From positions 1-11,999 of the forward strand of contig CAJVYT010000096.1 in assembly GCA_913009765.1 (NCBI GenBank): a stretch of DNA of 11,999 bases, given 5' to 3'. A program made the translations under genes and the position numbers. How positions within the stretch are numbered: position 1 is the stretch's first letter; every line of letters starts with the position of its first letter. Source of the DNA: an uncultured candidate division Zixibacteria bacterium (GTDB lineage: Bacteria; Zixibacteria; MSB-5A5; GN15; FEB-12). The notes beneath the pieces were generated by a model. The model ran no database searches and was not told the DNA's origin. It saw only the letters and a list, made by a program, of their open reading frames with translations. Of the stretch, positions 6,014 through 11,999 are shown piece after piece.

Positions 6014-8740
6014 CTATTGTAATGTCACATTATCAATGGCGCCATATGCTGTATAATACCAACCCCACCAAGCATAATAATTATTTCTAAAAGTTCCTGT
6101 TTTTCCTTCAAATTTTAACACATCAGCATCAGGTTGAGATATTCCAAGTTTTACCTCTCCTATTTCTTTTAGTGTAACCAACCAACCATTATATTGATTA
6201 AACTCTGCTACATCGTAAAATTTTACATTATAAATACCAGAAGTTAAATTAAAAGAATATAACTTCCATTTTTTATTAGTCACACCAAAATTATTTGTTT
6301 TAGTACCTATTTTAATAACAATTCCTTTATTAATAGGATACCCCAATGCTGGATTAACACTTTTACCTTCTAAATATACATTATTCTTAGTGCTAGCCAG
6401 GTGATAATTAGACCACCCTGTCCGATTAGAAGGTGTGTTAAAGTTCCACGATATTGATTCGCTATAATAAAACTTTGTTGTTTCTGTTGTAGATTTACCG
6501 TTATCTCCGACAGCATGTAGAGTTACGGTATTCCATGCATTTGGTTTGAACAGAAGGCTCGGGTTGTTGAGACCCCAATTATTTGTTGTAATGTGTTTCA
6601 TAAGGAGCCAGTTACCATTATTCAACTTCAGATATACTTTTGACACACCGTACGGCGAATATGCTGCTGCTGTAAATTCACCTGTGTTTTTAAGCGGATT
6701 ATATCTCCCGTTATTCTTCTCAGAAGTCAAATAAATATATGGTGGAGTGTTAAGTTTATATGTGACCCTGTATTCTTTTACGTTACCCGCATCGTCTGTT
6801 AGTCTGAAAGATAATGTGACACTCTTTGTTGTTGTTGCATGAAACACAAGATTACCATCGAGTAATTTCTGTCGAGAGCTCGTTGCTGTCCTGACAGTTA
6901 CCCACTGCCCGGGTCCTGTGATATTCCCATTAACGTCTATGAACCCCTTATCATTTGATATTTCCACTTCAATTTTCTTCACTCCATAATCATCCGAAGC
7001 AGTGAGATTAATTTCCTGATTCACTGAAGTAATAATACTGTTGTTTTGAGGTGAAACGGATTTCAGTGCGGGTGGCTCGATATCATAGTATATTTTACCC
7101 ACAGTAGTGCCGCTTTTTCTGCCTGACCAGTCTTCTGCTTTTACATCTATAGTGTTCCAGCCGGGAGTAAGTCCCAGTTTGCCTGCGTCAGTGTAGAAAT
7201 ACTCTGTACCAACTTTGATAGGATATATATATCCTGACACGCCCCACAAGTCGGTGCCCAGAGCGCCGATATAAGTATTCTCATATCTCCCTGCCCGTAT
7301 CCAATCTCCCCGGCGTATCCATACAGTAACCTTCGGTGAAGGCTGGTCAAATGCTTTTTTTATCTGGCCTCCATACACTCCAGCTATTATCCCATGTTGA
7401 ATGGAGAATTGATTTAGTCTGTGATATCCGCTATCATCACTTACACGGACAATTACACTGTTGTTTGTAACTCCTGTTGTGCGGAATATCGGATTATAGA
7501 TTGTATTATAGTCACACCAGGTGTTTTCCTGGTTCCATGATTTTTTTGCCACTCCAAAATAAACTTCTATTGGGCAGGGGTCCCATCCTGAAGTCCCGGT
7601 AGTATAACTGGCGTAAAGAGTGGACCCACGGCTATAAAACCCTTTTTGAATCCGGGGTGCTTCTTTATCCCCATACACTATAAGTTTTCCTGAGACACCC
7701 CCCGAGACAACCGGGAGGTTAAAAAAGCATGTATCCTGTTTGAGCTTACCTGAATAAAAAATATTGTAAACACGATAGAAATACCCAAAATCTCCCTGGT
7801 CATAGCCATCGTTATAAGCACACCCTGCACGAATGTTTTTTATAGCAAGCTTCTTCTGGAGACTAAAAGGTTCATATAGCCATACTTTCAGGTTTTTAAT
7901 GTGTAAAGATCCACCGCCATAATCAGAATAGGTAATTTTATTGTTTTGCCACACAGGTTTGTAAAAAATTGTATATTCCGGGGCGTAATTGGAATTTGCC
8001 AGTGAAAAGGTTGCGGCCAGTTTGCCTTTTACTCCTATGAAATTGTGTGTATCTATTGTGATAGTGCTGACATACAATCTACCTTCTGGATCGTAAACAT
8101 TTAGTGTCATACCGTTTGTAATAGGGTCCTGCAGGAACCCCTTCTCAGTCCTTCCGGGAGCATGTACAACAATCCTGAACCCTGTATCAGTATAAAATGC
8201 CAGATCTGATTGGCCTACTTTGCTTGTAAACGGTAAGTAATATGTACGCCACTCACCTTTTCCTGAGAATGGATTATATATTACCAAAGCTGTGGCCGTT
8301 GCACTTTTACCATTTTTGTCTATTGCGTGAACTGTTATTATATTCTTACCGGTAATCAGATTGACGTTTCTTGCAACCCATGCAGCTGTACCTGTTGCTG
8401 TCTTCCATGTTCCGTTATTAACTTTATACTGTACATTTCTGATAACCCTCTTTGACCATGCCCTGCCTGTGATAGTTATTGGACTTGTCAGAGTAGTCAC
8501 ATTGTTTCCAGGGTATAAAATAGATACAGAAACCCCGGATGCAGGAGTTTGCGATGTTTTATAAACCCCTTGTGGTGCTGTTCCGCCCGATTCAATAGCC
8601 ACGGGCATCCAGATTGTTATGTTACCTCTTTCAACAATCATATAGCCGGGAACAGTTGTGTTCGCATATACAGGAGAGTATATTATTAGTGCAAGTGCCA
8701 GCGTGAAAAACACCGGGAGTATCAATTTTGCGTTATTCAT
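6014..8740 (-). CDS. Secreted multidomain Ig-like adhesin or surface protein
   Basis: 908 aa. The Sec signal peptide MNNAKLILPVFFTLALALII is followed by a likely cut after VYA (26). An Ig-like domain spans about 70-157. Further Ig-like units at about 470-555, 557-665 and 666-752 carry the recurring pattern NxIxVxAxDxxGKS...Y (for example TGKNIITVHAIDKNGKS at 130-146 and WNTVTLHAVGDNGKS). Residues about 763-908 begin SWNFNTPSNRTGW and end GAIDNVTLQ, the frame of jelly-roll carbohydrate-binding domains. No C-terminal membrane helix or sorting signal is seen, so anchoring is unknown; it may decorate a pilus or the S-layer. Many NxS/T sequons are present. Its own TATA box lies 25 nt before the ATG and there is no ribosome site, so it is probably leaderless. 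The 3' end is much richer in A+T than the rest. Adhesion is inferred from domains and the pilus neighbours. Confidence 0.7.
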   Translation of the reverse strand: MNNAKLILPVFFTLALALIIYSPVYANTTVPGYMIVERGNITIWMPVAIESGGTAPQGVYKTSQTPASGVSVSILYPGNNVTTLTSPITITGRAWSKRVIRNVQYKVNNGTWKTATGTAAWVARNVNLITGKNIITVHAIDKNGKSATATALVIYNPFSGKGEWRTYYLPFTSKVGQSDLAFYTDTGFRIVVHAPGRTEKGFLQDPITNGMTLNVYDPEGRLYVSTITIDTHNFIGVKGKLAATFSLANSNYAPEYTIFYKPVWQNNKITYSDYGGGSLHIKNLKVWLYEPFSLQKKLAIKNIRAGCAYNDGYDQGDFGYFYRVYNIFYSGKLKQDTCFFNLPVVSGGVSGKLIVYGDKEAPRIQKGFYSRGSTLYASYTTGTSGWDPCPIEVYFGVAKKSWNQENTWCDYNTIYNPIFRTTGVTNNSVIVRVSDDSGYHRLNQFSIQHGIIAGVYGGQIKKAFDQPSPKVTVWIRRGDWIRAGRYENTYIGALGTDLWGVSGYIYPIKVGTEYFYTDAGKLGLTPGWNTIDVKAEDWSGRKSGTTVGKIYYDIEPPALKSVSPQNNSIITSVNQEINLTASDDYGVKKIEVEISNDKGFIDVNGNITGPGQWVTVRTATSSRQKLLDGNLVFHATTTKSVTLSFRLTDDAGNVKEYRVTYKLNTPPYIYLTSEKNNGRYNPLKNTGEFTAAAYSPYGVSKVYLKLNNGNWLLMKHITTNNWGLNNPSLLFKPNAWNTVTLHAVGDNGKSTTETTKFYYSESISWNFNTPSNRTGWSNYHLASTKNNVYLEGKSVNPALGYPINKGIVIKIGTKTNNFGVTNKKWKLYSFNLTSGIYNVKFYDVAEFNQYNGWLVTLKEIGEVKLGISQPDADVLKFEGKTGTFRNNYYAWWGWYYTAYGAIDNVTLQ

Positions 8741-8760
8741 ATAATCTAACTGTAGGAGTT

Positions 8761-8769
8761 GTATAAAAG
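8761..8769 (-). promoter_or_regulatory. TATA box of the adhesin gene
   Basis: Minus-strand CTTTTATAC, about 25 nt before the ATG at 8740. It differs from the 16-bp extended TATA of the neighbouring units, and no ribosome site lies between it and the start codon, so transcription probably begins at the ATG. Confidence 0.5.
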
Positions 8770-8787
8770 GAGACTGCCTTTTTCCCT

Positions 8788-8813
8788 AACACGTCCAGGG
8801 CTTCACCCGTGTT
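8788..8813. repeat. Inverted repeat between ParB-like and adhesin genes
   Basis: Arms AACACG and CGTGTT enclose 14 nt, which itself holds a short GGG/CCC pairing. T5 follows on the plus strand only, where no gene precedes it. On the minus strand it directly follows the ParB-like stop and may serve as the 3' end structure of that transcript. Confidence 0.3.
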
Positions 8814-8814
8814 T

Positions 8815-9942
8815 TTAATACAAAAGAGGAGGGAGTATTTTATTGAGTTTGTTGATATCACGTGTTGCAATGGATACTGCAATATTCACATTCTTCAAAA
8901 TTTCCTCTATACTCTTTTTGTTTCCCAGTATACTTTCATACACATTTGCAAGTTGATATATGAAAACTTCAGCGTCCTCAAAACTGGGAGTACCTTTCGA
9001 CCTCAGTATGAGATAATAGAAATTATACAGATATGCAGATAGGAAAGACCCCTTGGCAGATACCACATAATTGTTATCAGTATCACTCTTTTTTATGTAA
9101 CCTCTTATTACCAGATTTTCTATACTTTCTTTAATTTTTATATCTGCACTTCCACAGGCTTGGATAATCTCTTCTTCGGAGAGAGCAGAGCTCCGGAGTT
9201 GATACACAACCATCAGGTCGGTGGAGGACAGTGAGGCAACCTCTTTACAAATATCTATTGGGGTGATTAAGCTTTTGTTGTTTTCAGGGTCATGTTTCTT
9301 GAGTTCCTCTCTTTTCACTTCTCGGATTCCTTCTCTGGCCTTTTTCACCTCACCATTCGCAACCTTTTCAAGAACTTTCTTTTGAACCTCTTCAGGCTGT
9401 TTTATCAATAATTTTGCTTCAGGAATGGATAGCTTTCCTTTCACAACTTTCTCAGCAATTTCAGGTGATTTCTGCTTTATCTTTTTGGCGTCTGAGACAT
9501 AATGAGGATTAGTTCCTACTAATTTGGCTGCATGGTCTCTTGCCCGCCCCTTATCCAGTTCGGGAATTATTTCCCTAACTGGATTTTCTTTATACTGTGG
9601 TGCATTATAATGTCCGATTGCCTGCCTTTCCTTCGCTTCCTCCTCAAGAAAAGGTAGCATGTTCTCAGATATCATAGCCTTCTGCGACTGTGATAAATGC
9701 CTGCGATGAAGATTTAACGATATTATGAATTCAACAAGAGATCCTTCACCATCCCATTCTCTTAACTGTAGTTTGACACCTGCTTTCTCGCAGGCAAGAT
9801 ACCTGTTTCTGCCATCAACTATTTTTCCTTTCCATGTCCAGATTGGTTCCCTGAGACCATGTTTTCTGATGTCTTTCACAAGGTCCTTGAACTCTTCCTC
9901 TGCCATTAGCGGGAAGATATTCGTGATTGGGTGAAACTTCAT
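8815..9942 (-). CDS. ParB-like DNA-binding protein with C-terminal winged helix
   Basis: 375 aa, soluble. Residues 1-80 form a ParB/sulfiredoxin-fold domain: MKFHPITNIFPLMAEEEFKDL is the usual opening strand and helix, and DGRNRYLACEKAGV (43-56) is the signature. A middle helix-turn-helix at about 128-165 (GRARDHAAKLVGTNPHYVSDAKKI) resembles the KorB/ParB central domain. A winged helix follows at about 238-298, ending YIKKSDTDNNYVVSAKG, then a helical tail. The ATG at 9942 has GAGGTG before it. The gene is 37 nt downstream of the zinc-ribbon protein. No ParA is adjacent; the nearest is the MinD-like ATPase about 5 kb away. It may be a partition protein or a ParB-fold transcription factor of the element. 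Confidence 0.75.
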   Translation of the reverse strand: MKFHPITNIFPLMAEEEFKDLVKDIRKHGLREPIWTWKGKIVDGRNRYLACEKAGVKLQLREWDGEGSLVEFIISLNLHRRHLSQSQKAMISENMLPFLEEEAKERQAIGHYNAPQYKENPVREIIPELDKGRARDHAAKLVGTNPHYVSDAKKIKQKSPEIAEKVVKGKLSIPEAKLLIKQPEEVQKKVLEKVANGEVKKAREGIREVKREELKKHDPENNKSLITPIDICKEVASLSSTDLMVVYQLRSSALSEEEIIQACGSADIKIKESIENLVIRGYIKKSDTDNNYVVSAKGSFLSAYLYNFYYLILRSKGTPSFEDAEVFIYQLANVYESILGNKKSIEEILKNVNIAVSIATRDINKLNKILPPLLY

Positions 9943-9947
9943 TTTAC

Positions 9948-9965
9948 CACCTCAACACCCAGAAA
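9948..9965. repeat. 18-bp direct repeat, copy 1 (before ParB-like gene)
   Basis: Minus-strand TTTCTGGGTGTTGAGGTG, identical to 10702-10719. It contains the ribosome site GAGGTG of the ParB-like gene and ends 6 nt before its ATG. Identity beyond the ribosome site is unexpected and suggests a shared operator. Confidence 0.7.
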
Positions 9966-9979
9966 ATGAGACATTTTTA

Positions 9980-10357
9980 TTATTCTCCATAAAAATTCAA
10001 CCCGTTTGTTGTTATCATCCAGTAGGCTTTTTTTTGTCTCACTGCCACCCGTACCAATCTGAGAGTCTCCAGTTTATGCAACTGTTTTCTCGTTTCTCTA
10101 TCTAGATTTTGGTCGGATAACTCAGAGGTTACCATATTATTCAGAATCGCAATTCCTGTCCCTCCTATAAGCCTGTCTACAGGAAGTGATACCTCTAAAT
10201 TGTATTTATTTTTATGAGCTTTTCTAAGAGTGTATTTAGCTAAACATACTGGGCAGACACCTGTAAAGTCTCCTTCTGGACGTGCCTGTATTTCCAGCCC
10301 TGGTGCGCTATAACAAAGAGGACAGAAAATATTAGTGTCAAATACTTCGCCTGCCAA
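9980..10357 (-). CDS. Zinc-ribbon / winged-helix small DNA-binding protein
   Basis: 125 aa. Two CPxC knuckles (CPLC at 12-15 and CPVC at 35-38) make a zinc ribbon, followed by a basic linker and a helical region with a winged-helix look: LDRETRKQLHKLETLRLVRVAVRQKKAYWMITTNGLNFYG (85-124). The start is TTG at 10357: a strong AGGAGGG ribosome site is at 10364-10370, 6 nt upstream, and this site sits right after the stop of the preceding 58-aa gene, so the genes are coupled. It is likely a transcription regulator of the element. An exact family was not recognised. Confidence 0.6.
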   Translation of the reverse strand: MAGEVFDTNIFCPLCYSAPGLEIQARPEGDFTGVCPVCLAKYTLRKAHKNKYNLEVSLPVDRLIGGTGIAILNNMVTSELSDQNLDRETRKQLHKLETLRLVRVAVRQKKAYWMITTNGLNFYGE

Positions 10358-10363
10358 CTTATA

Positions 10364-10370
10364 CCCTCCT
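10364..10370 (-). promoter_or_regulatory. Ribosome-binding site fixing a TTG start
   Basis: AGGAGGG on the minus strand, 6 nt before the TTG at 10357. It decides this unusual start codon. Confidence 0.65.
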
Positions 10371-10547
10371 TCAAATGAGATTATGTCCTTTTGCTACTTT
10401 GAGCAGACCATTTGCCAGATTTTTATTGAGTTCATTGCCTCTCTCCGAGAGGTCTTCTAAGGAGTGTAAAAACTCGGGGTTCTCCAAAGATTCTTCCAGG
10501 TCGGCAAGTAATTGATACTTACCCTTTCTTTCGGTTGTTTTTTTCAT
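10371..10547 (-). CDS. Small charged hypothetical protein
   Basis: 58 aa, beginning MKKTTERKGKYQLLADL and ending VAKGHNLI. It is highly charged and probably all helical. Its ATG overlaps the stop of the upstream RHH gene (ATGA, 4 nt) and the zinc-ribbon gene begins 13 nt after its stop, so it is translated within the control cluster. I recognise no family. The placement directly after an RHH protein, with a 4-nt overlap, is like the partner of a toxin-antitoxin or partition pair, but its sequence has no toxin motif that I can see. Confidence 0.55.
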   Translation of the reverse strand: MKKTTERKGKYQLLADLEESLENPEFLHSLEDLSERGNELNKNLANGLLKVAKGHNLI

Positions 10548-10696
10548 TCTACAACCCTCGGCCTTCTTTCCAACACACGTCTGGCAGCATCCTTAAAGAA
10601 CTCAGATCTGCTACTGTAATACTCCTCCTCTATAAGATTGTCTATTTTCTTCACAAGTTTCTTAGGTACCGTTATTGTTAGATTTTTACCTTTCAT
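10544..10696 (-). CDS. Ribbon-helix-helix (CopG/Arc-like) DNA-binding protein
   Basis: 50 aa: MKGKNLTITVPKKLVKKI is the N-terminal strand that pairs in the dimer to contact DNA, then helix 1 (about 13-24), the turn YYSSRSEF (26-33) and helix 2 (about 34-44). This is the complete RHH fold and nothing else. The start is ATG at 10696 with GAGGTG at 10702-10707 and the extended TATA at 10721-10736. Being first in its operon, it is a good candidate for an autorepressor of this cluster. It overlaps the next gene by 4 nt. The family is clear from sequence; which DNA it binds is unknown, with the 18-bp repeat as the first candidate. Confidence 0.8.
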   Translation of the reverse strand: MKGKNLTITVPKKLVKKIDNLIEEEYYSSRSEFFKDAARRVLERRPRVVE

Positions 10697-10701
10697 CTGT
10701 T

Positions 10702-10719
10702 CACCTCAACACCCAGAAA
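10702..10719. repeat. 18-bp direct repeat, copy 2 (before RHH gene)
   Basis: Identical to 9948-9965. It lies between the TATA box and the RHH start codon, where a bound repressor would block transcription initiation. Confidence 0.7.
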
Positions 10720-10720
10720 T

Positions 10721-10736
10721 AAAGGAAGTATATAAA
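10721..10736 (-). promoter_or_regulatory. Extended TATA promoter of the RHH control cluster
   Basis: Minus-strand TTTATATACTTCCTTT, 25-40 nt before the ATG at 10696. It is the third member of the shared 16-bp promoter type. Confidence 0.65.
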
Positions 10737-10766
10737 CCCCCCCGGATTTTATATGGGATTTATGGA

Positions 10767-10794
10767 AATTTTTATAAGTTGCTATGTAAAAATT
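10767..10794. repeat. AT-rich inverted repeat upstream of the RHH promoter
   Basis: Perfect 8-bp arms AATTTTTA and TAAAAATT with 12 nt between, 31 bp upstream of the RHH TATA element. It could be an operator or a degenerate end of the adjoining transposase remnant; AT-richness makes chance plausible. Confidence 0.3.
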
Positions 10795-11029
10795 AATATA
10801 TAGGAATTACTCATATTCAAGGTGAAGGTGAAAGTGAATTATCGTTTTTTTTAGATATGACAAAAGAGAAAGGCTTTATTCCTCTTATATTAGTCTCCCT
10901 CAAGGATTCCCACATCTTGTAGGAACTCTTTCTCCTCTTGAGAAAGAAGGCCATGGCGCTCCATTTCCTGGAGGGTTTTCCTCCTTTCTTGAATATTCCA
11001 GGAAACACTCCGGCGGGTTCCCATTCAAG

Positions 11030-11848
11030 TTGGGATATCATGACCTGATAAAAAGAGCCAATGACATCCATCGTCTTGCCAGGAGACTCATGCACGAGAA
11101 TTGCAGGCGTAACATGTTCGTGAAGGAACTTATGGTCATGGACAGCCATATTGCGAAAGCACTTGACAGAGATGGTGTAAATGCAGATGCTAGAAAATTG
11201 GCACTGCTAGCAGTCTGGTTCGAAACGGTTAGGGAAGTACTCAGGCTTTCCCGACCAGGAAATCATCTGAAGAAAGGAGAACCTATGGGCTCTGAGGAAC
11301 TGGATGCTATAGATTACAAGTTGGAAGAGGTGCTGGACGAGGTAGAATTAGAAGCACAGCGGCTTGACGGATATTACCCAAAGATGGTATCAAAAATGCG
11401 AAAGATGATTGCTGTGCACAGGCACGAACTCTTCGTCCATGTGACGGACAGCAAAGGAAATGATGTATCCTTCAGCAGGGATAACAATTTCCTGGAAAGG
11501 AACCATCGATGGGGGAGGATGCACTGCAGGAGGAGGACAGGTAAGAGTATGACCCGGCGGGAGATGGACGCCCACGGAGCATTGAACGCCATCTTCTCCA
11601 ACCTTTTCAATGAGACTTATGTGACAAAGGTTCTTGGGGATGTAAAAGACCTGGGCATGGCGTTTCACCAGATTGATTACAAGGAGGTAAGGGAGTTTTT
11701 GAAGGAGCTACAAAGACGCAGGAAGGGACACATCCTCCCTGTAAAAGATTCCGACAGAGGCGACCTACTGAAGAGTCTCGTGGAAACCCTGGAATACGAT
11801 GATTTATACTGTGGGAGGATTAACGAATGGATAGCGGCACTCAGCTAA
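11030..11848 (+). pseudogene. 5'-truncated transposase (C-terminal catalytic part)
   Basis: About 272 aa from a TTG at 11030; the frame stays open up to 10838 with no ATG before about 11084. Helical segments lead to NNFLERNHRWGRMHCRRRTGKS (about 155-176), which matches the final Glu-containing NNxxE...RRxTG block of DDE transposases (IS66/ISNCY-like), followed by a helical tail. The DDE Asp residues expected upstream are not present in this frame, so the gene is a remnant. The piece between 10838 and 11030 (SSFLEYSRKHSGGFPF and following) seems to continue the same protein, with an old breakpoint near a T8 run at 10845-10852. GC content is higher than in the neighbouring genes. The exact IS family is not certain. 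Confidence 0.5.
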
Positions 11849-11898
11849 TCCAAAAGAGGATTGACGCTATAGCTCTGACAGACTAATTCTTCACTATA

Positions 11899-11908
11899 TT
11901 TATATATT
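11899..11908 (+). promoter_or_regulatory. TATA box of the right-edge partial ORF
   Basis: TTTATATATT, about 26 nt before the ATG at 11929, again implying a leaderless message. Confidence 0.4.
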
Positions 11909-11928
11909 TGGATGTCATCATTTTTTGT

Positions 11929-11999
11929 ATGAAGCGAATTACTATTAATTTAAAACAGGATGAGACTGAATCCTTGAGAAGAATTGTTAAAAAAGGGAG
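11929..11999 (+). CDS. Partial ORF, N-terminus of a probable IS630-like transposase
   Basis: The frame starts MKRITINLKQDETESL and reaches RRIVKKG at the window end. It resembles the minus-strand ORF at 1-65 (MKRI at the start, VKKG at the end, similar spacing) but is not the same sequence, so these would be two related insertion sequences rather than two copies of one. The rest is outside the window; only N-terminal pattern supports the call. Confidence 0.35.
   Translation, partial: MKRITINLKQDETESLRRIVKKG

Larger units (their letters stand above)
10697..11029. other. Control region between RHH operon and transposase remnant
   Basis: It carries the RHH leader with one copy of the 18-bp repeat (10702-10719), the extended TATA (10721-10736), an 8-bp inverted repeat at 10767-10794, and a run of GGTGAA-like units at 10821-10837. 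From 10838 the transposase frame is already open but has no start codon. Confidence 0.5.

Noticed and set aside
7147..7350. 67-aa minus-strand frame within the adhesin gene
   Set aside because: Alternate frame of the long adhesin, no independent signals.
10817..11149. 110-aa minus-strand frame over the transposase start
   Set aside because: Low-complexity shadow of the opposite frame, no ribosome site or recognisable motif.
11374..11668. Two minus-strand frames (78 and 92 aa) inside the transposase tail
   Set aside because: Antisense shadows of the plus-strand transposase frame.
1..11999. CRISPR array, tRNA or integration att site
   Set aside because: No evenly spaced repeats, no cloverleaf and no duplicated tRNA 3' end were seen by eye.

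Overview
The window looks like accessory (mobile) archaeal DNA. Archaeal signs are TATA boxes 25-50 nt before start codons, two-or-more-gene units with purine-rich ribosome sites, starts that look leaderless, a HerA/VirB4-type ATPase, an archaeal-style prepilin peptidase (GxAD motif) and a MinD/CooC-like ATPase. A euryarchaeal host is likely but not provable here: no rRNA, tRNA or housekeeping gene is present.

Layout. Almost everything is transcribed on the minus strand, so read right to left. (1) 11929-11999 (+) and 1-65 (-) are the first codons of two similar but non-identical IS630-like ORFs pointing outward from each end. (2) 11030-11848 (+) is the tail of a transposase without a proper start. 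(3) 10696-8815 (-) is a control cluster: a 50-aa ribbon-helix-helix protein, a 58-aa charged protein, a 125-aa zinc-ribbon/winged-helix protein and a 375-aa ParB-like protein. (4) 8740-6014 (-) is a 908-aa secreted Ig-like adhesin with a lectin-like tip. (5) 5929-5115 (-) is a tiny type IV pilin-like protein plus its putative prepilin peptidase. (6) 5035-2209 (-) is a four-gene operon: a VirB2-like small membrane protein, a MinD/CooC-like ATPase with an altered P-loop, a polytopic membrane protein and a HerA/VirB4-like ATPase. (7) 1913-124 (-) is an ABC-type ATPase plus TOPRIM pair resembling OLD/PARIS-like defence modules.

How it may work together. Blocks 3 to 6 read as one element: a regulatory/partition cluster, a surface adhesin, a pilin with maturation enzyme, and an ATPase-driven membrane machine. 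The best hypothesis is a minimal archaeal DNA-transfer or pilus apparatus, comparable in logic to the crenarchaeal Ced/Ted DNA-import systems but with its own prepilin peptidase and a MinD-like ATPase. Three transcription units (RHH cluster, pilin, VirB2-like operon) share a nearly identical 16-bp extended TATA element, TTTATATACYYCCTTY, which supports co-regulation. No relaxase, integrase or VirB11/PilB-type ATPase is visible, so either they lie outside the window or the host supplies them. The defence pair at the left is likely cargo.
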